NCBI GenBank assembly: GCA_003155275.1
Contig: PMCC01000139.1
Span: forward strand, 32,830 to 42,010
Reading direction: 5' to 3'
Source of the DNA: Actinomycetota bacterium
GTDB taxonomy: Bacteria; Actinomycetota; Humimicrobiia; Humimicrobiales; Humimicrobiaceae
Length of the DNA stretch: 9,181 nt
Below are positions 6,314-9,181 of this stretch, in pieces. Under the pieces are notes generated by a model that worked only from the letters and a program-made list of their open reading frames with translations, had not been told where the DNA came from and searched no databases. Both the position numbers and the translations under genes were made by a program. How positions within the stretch are numbered: position 1 is the stretch's first letter; every line of letters starts with the position of its first letter.

Positions 6314-8442
6314 TGGTAAATAAATTTTTTAAAATTTTATATATTTTTACCCTTGCAGTTATTTTTTTACTTGGTGGCTTACTTGTGATTTTATCTTTTT
6401 TTCAACTCAATTTTCTTAGAGATATATTTGATTTGAGTGGGGAAAACTTAATCAGGCTTAGACTTGGCGGAACAGCAATAATCTTTCTGGTAATTATTCT
6501 TTTAATATATTCTAAAAAAATTATTGTATATATCACAAAGATTTACTTATTATCCATTGATTCTTTAAGAAAAACTCCAAAATTGGAATTATTAACATTG
6601 ATTTTAATCCTGGCTGTATCTTTGTTTTTAAGGATCATTTTTATTAACAGGCCAATTACGTATTCCGAAGCTTTTAGCTTTATGAATTATAGCCAAAAAT
6701 CAGTTGGTACAGGAATAGCTGCGTATTCTATTTATAATCAGCCATTAAATACTATTATTATTCATATATTTTATAAACTTTTTGGCAGCAGCATCTGGAT
6801 TTTAAGAATACCCGCCCTTATTTCTGGATTTTTACTTGTTTTGCTTACATATATTTTTGGCTCTGTTTTTTATAATAAAAAGACAGCACTTGTTGCAGCA
6901 AGTTTTACGGCTATTATGCCAATACTGCTGAATTTTTCAGTAAATTTGATGGGATATAGTCTTTTTGCACTCATTGGTCTTTTGGTATTATTGTTAGCGA
7001 AAGATTTAAAAAAGAATTACCGGTTTGGGATGGTTACAGCTCTTATCATTTTTTCAGTAATGGGCCTCTATATTACACCCGTCATGATTTATCTGATATT
7101 AACTATAGTTATATGGTTAATTTTTTCATGGTTCTTTGCAAATAAAACGCGAAATAAAAAAATTATATTTGCAAAAGCGGTGGGTTATTTTGTTTCTACA
7201 ATTATTATTTATTTTTTTCTGGTTAACTATATTGGCCTAAATAAGATTTTGACTGAAAATTTTAGAATACCCGGATCGACAAATGATATATCAAATATTC
7301 TTATTCAGTCTCTTCCTGAAAAATTAAATTTTGGGGGTTTATTCGTACTTGGTTTATTAGGCCTTATTATTTTTGTGGGTTTTATCTCTTATATTATTTT
7401 CAATAAAAAAATTGAGGAAAATAATATCCTTCCCATAATTTTAATTATTTTAATAGTTCCATTCATATTTTTAGTCAAAAATGGCATTGCTTTGAATTTC
7501 TTATTAATGATATTGCCTGTTTTGATTGTCATTTCTTCTTCAGGATTGGTTTATATATTGAATTTAATTTTATCCAAGTCAGCTAAAAAAGAATTCTTGC
7601 TTATACCTGTTTTTTCAATAATTCTTATTGTTTTTGGTGCATTATTTTACTCAACTGGATTTTTAACTACTAATAAAAACAGGGAAATACTAGCAGATGC
7701 TGAAAGTATTACAAAATTTTTAAATGAAAATTTGAAGCCCGGAGATAAAGTTCTTGCAAATATTCCAACCGATTATATTTTGAGATATTATTTCTTTGAA
7801 AATAATGTTGCTGATTCTTATTTTCTTTCTTATTTAAAGCCAACAAATAATTTATATTTGATTATAAATAAAAATTTTGAAAATAATGTTAGGGATTCTA
7901 TTATTACTTCCAGAAAAAATTATCTACAGTCTGTAGACCTTAATAATGCTCACCTTGAAATGGAATATAATTCCGCAGATATTTATTTAATTAATAATCT
8001 TAATTATAAAAATAATTTGATTTTAGATTACAGGTCACTTGCAACAGGAACGTATATAAACATGGAATTATCAAGTGACGAGAAAAGTATTGTTATTAAA
8101 GGAGAACAAGAAAGAGTTAATGAAACTAAGAGTTGCAAAATTCCTGTGAAAGTGGAAGCCCACAAAGATTACCTTATAACTTTTGAGATTATGATGATAA
8201 AAGATTTAACTCAAGGAATAAATTTTTATTTTTATAGTCCAAGTTATAATAATGATTCCGACAACAGAATCGAATTGACTCTTGAACCAACCGATATAAA
8301 TAATGAATTTAAAAAAATAGAAAAAATAATTAGTATTGGACAAATAACAAATCCTAAAGATCATATGAGATTTATGATTGATACTAAAGGATATGGAGAA
8401 GTAATAATTAGAAACCCGGAGATATATGAAATTGATCCATGA
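6313..8442 (+). CDS. GT39-like (GT-C fold) membrane glycosyltransferase homologue, 709 aa, long form
   Basis: Paralogue of the minus-strand 709-residue protein with the same length and layout. Two N-terminal membrane segments (about 9-31 and 52-76) precede a GT-C core starting near residue 91. An extracytoplasmic tail follows from about residue 455, first a mixed alpha/beta-like region and then a beta-rich part containing DYLITFEI. The acidic-pair site reads TYSEA, with S118 in place of Asp and E119 kept. The second outer-loop motif, SADLR in the paralogue, is SVNLM here (209-213), losing both the acid and the Arg. It may therefore be catalytically altered or inactive, acting as a partner of the 545-residue enzyme, though that is inference. 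The start codon overlaps the upstream stop (TAATG), and no Shine-Dalgarno is visible, so translation probably depends on coupling. Several stretches look AT-richer than the minus-strand copy. Confidence 0.84.
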   Translation: MVNKFFKILYIFTLAVIFLLGGLLVILSFFQLNFLRDIFDLSGENLIRLRLGGTAIIFLVIILLIYSKKIIVYITKIYLLSIDSLRKTPKLELLTLILILAVSLFLRIIFINRPITYSEAFSFMNYSQKSVGTGIAAYSIYNQPLNTIIIHIFYKLFGSSIWILRIPALISGFLLVLLTYIFGSVFYNKKTALVAASFTAIMPILLNFSVNLMGYSLFALIGLLVLLLAKDLKKNYRFGMVTALIIFSVMGLYITPVMIYLILTIVIWLIFSWFFANKTRNKKIIFAKAVGYFVSTIIIYFFLVNYIGLNKILTENFRIPGSTNDISNILIQSLPEKLNFGGLFVLGLLGLIIFVGFISYIIFNKKIEENNILPIILIILIVPFIFLVKNGIALNFLLMILPVLIVISSSGLVYILNLILSKSAKKEFLLIPVFSIILIVFGALFYSTGFLTTNKNREILADAESITKFLNENLKPGDKVLANIPTDYILRYYFFENNVADSYFLSYLKPTNNLYLIINKNFENNVRDSIITSRKNYLQSVDLNNAHLEMEYNSADIYLINNLNYKNNLILDYRSLATGTYINMELSSDEKSIVIKGEQERVNETKSCKIPVKVEAHKDYLITFEIMMIKDLTQGINFYFYSPSYNNDSDNRIELTLEPTDINNEFKKIEKIISIGQITNPKDHMRFMIDTKGYGEVIIRNPEIYEIDP

Positions 8443-8510
8443 TATTATTGTTTTTTTAGTTTTTAAATGCGTTTCTTAAATTAGTCAGTTTGTCCTTGCC
8501 CTATTCTCTC

Positions 8511-8529
8511 AAACTGGACCAGTTTTTTT
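8511..8529 (+). terminator. Probable intrinsic terminator of the plus-strand operon
   Basis: AAACTG (8511-8516), loop GAC, and CAGTTT (8520-8525) form a perfect 6-bp stem that runs into an uninterrupted T-run ending at 8529. It lies 68 bases after the stop of the 709-residue gene. The stem is short and has only two G-C pairs, so it may be inefficient alone. An outer stem, CCTTGCCC (8494-8501) with GGGTAAGG (8535-8542), eight pairs including one G-U, could support it. The minus-strand reading has no T-run. Confidence 0.5.
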
Positions 8530-8672
8530 GGTGGGGGTAAGGTCATCCTAAAAACATAGGAGAAGTAATATATTTTAATATAAGTCATAAATCTGAATAA
8601 AAATAAATTATTATATGAGTTTTGCTTTAAAAAGAATATCCTCATCAAGTTATGAAATATATTATGAAAATC

Positions 8673-9181
8673 TTATGGATTTTTACTTGATTTGGTTAAG
8701 CTTACAAGATAAGCAACCAGAAAAAAAAGAAAATCACCAAAAATAGTTATCAATCTAAAGACCAATGCTAATACAAGTGCTTTTGGTGCCCCAAGAGATG
8801 GAGTAAGAAATCCTGTGATTACTGCTTCACGTACTCCCAGTCCGCCCGGAGCACCCGGAGTTATAAATCCCAGCAGCCAGCCAAGAGAATACGCACCCAG
8901 GAAAATAAAGAATTGATGCAACTGCAGAGACCAGAAATAATTAGACAAATAAAAAAGTATCAAGCTTACACTGCCGTAATAAAAAAAATAAATTATGATT
9001 ACTAATGCGGATGATAGAGCCAATGTTTTAAAATTTATTTTGCCTGTATCAACAAGAAGATTTCTTTTTATTAACCAGTTTTTCAAAGATGGTATGAATT
9101 TAATGCAAACTACTGTAATAATTAGAAGTACTGTGATTAAAACAATAATAAAAATTAATCTATTGGTATTTAAAAAAGAAA
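8673..9181 (-). CDS. UPF0104 / LPG-synthase transmembrane (AglD/YbhN-like) flippase-domain protein, C-terminal part
   Basis: The frame is open from the right edge to a TAA at 8673-8675, giving at least 168 residues with the N-terminus outside the window. A TTG at 9084-9086 is not needed as a start, because the frame continues upstream through a hydrophobic segment (IFIIVLITVLLII). The visible part has about five membrane segments and the family hallmark TPGAPGGLGVREA, matching the GG-x-G-x-RE motif of the PF03706 family. That family includes the MprF membrane domain, YbhN and haloarchaeal AglD. Members are linked to lipid or lipid-linked sugar translocation and to glycan assembly. This suits a neighbourhood of GT-C enzymes that need lipid-linked donors on the outer face. 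It is convergent with the plus-strand operon and so separately transcribed. Identification of the domain is firm; its exact substrate is unknown. Confidence 0.85.
   Translation of the reverse strand, partial: SFLNTNRLIFIIVLITVLLIITVVCIKFIPSLKNWLIKRNLLVDTGKINFKTLALSSALVIIIYFFYYGSVSLILFYLSNYFWSLQLHQFFIFLGAYSLGWLLGFITPGAPGGLGVREAVITGFLTPSLGAPKALVLALVFRLITIFGDFLFFLVAYLVSLTKSSKNP

Larger units (their letters stand above)
155..8442. other. Divergent duplication of a two-gene glycosyltransferase module
   Basis: The minus-strand pair (530 then 709 residues) and the plus-strand pair (545 then 709 residues) have the same gene order relative to transcription and are paralogous gene by gene. They face away from each other across the 788-base debris region. 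The protein resemblance is clear: shared IYKLK ends in the short forms, and equal length and a shared DYLITFEI in the long forms. Divergence is deep enough that this is an old duplication, not an assembly artefact. Confidence 0.8.

Noticed and set aside
8546..8561. TCCTA/TAGGA small hairpin as terminator for the flippase-domain gene
   Set aside because: The stem is only 5 bp and no T-run follows on the minus strand.
9084..9086. TTG as the start of the right-edge gene
   Set aside because: The reading frame stays open to the window edge through a hydrophobic segment, and the family is longer than 137 residues, so the gene is partial rather than starting here.

Overview
The window is AT-rich bacterial-type DNA, with no rRNA, tRNA or CRISPR array visible. 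It is dominated by very hydrophobic proteins of the GT-C glycosyltransferase fold, so it is probably part of a cell-surface glycan or glycoprotein locus. A UPF0104/AglD-like flippase-domain gene enters from the right edge and fits the same theme. Ribosome binding sites are weak or absent, the standard code fits, and an IS256-type transposase relic is present. An uncultured AT-rich bacterium is plausible, but nothing here fixes the lineage.

Layout. At the left edge a plus-strand reading frame (2..205) may be the tail of a gene that starts outside the window. Next, on the minus strand, come a 530-residue GT39-like protein (2295..3887) and, 10 bases downstream of it, a 709-residue GT39-like protein with a large extracytoplasmic tail (155..2284). 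A 788-base gap without an intact gene follows (3888..4675). It holds the frameshifted 3' end of an IS256-family transposase with its probable right terminal repeat (3888..4103), then a chain of broken plus-strand reading frames of unknown origin (4277..4679). The last of these overlaps the next gene by ATGA. On the plus strand come a 545-residue paralogue of the 530-residue protein (4676..6313) and a 709-residue paralogue of the first 709-residue protein (6313..8442), overlapping by one base. A hairpin with a T-run (8511..8529) probably ends this operon. The flippase-domain gene (8673..9181, partial) converges on it from the right.

The main feature is a duplicated two-gene module, [short GT-C]-[709-residue GT-C], in two divergent copies placed head to head with IS debris and gene debris between them. 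The copies have diverged well past the DNA level. The catalytic-type motifs appear to have decayed in different members: the short partner keeps its Asp-Glu pair in both copies, the long partner has lost the Asp in both, and each copy has lost further motifs that the other keeps. Fixed gene order, tight coupling and complementary motif loss suggest, as inference only, that each short and long pair works as a unit on a polyprenyl-phosphate-sugar donor at the outer face of the membrane.
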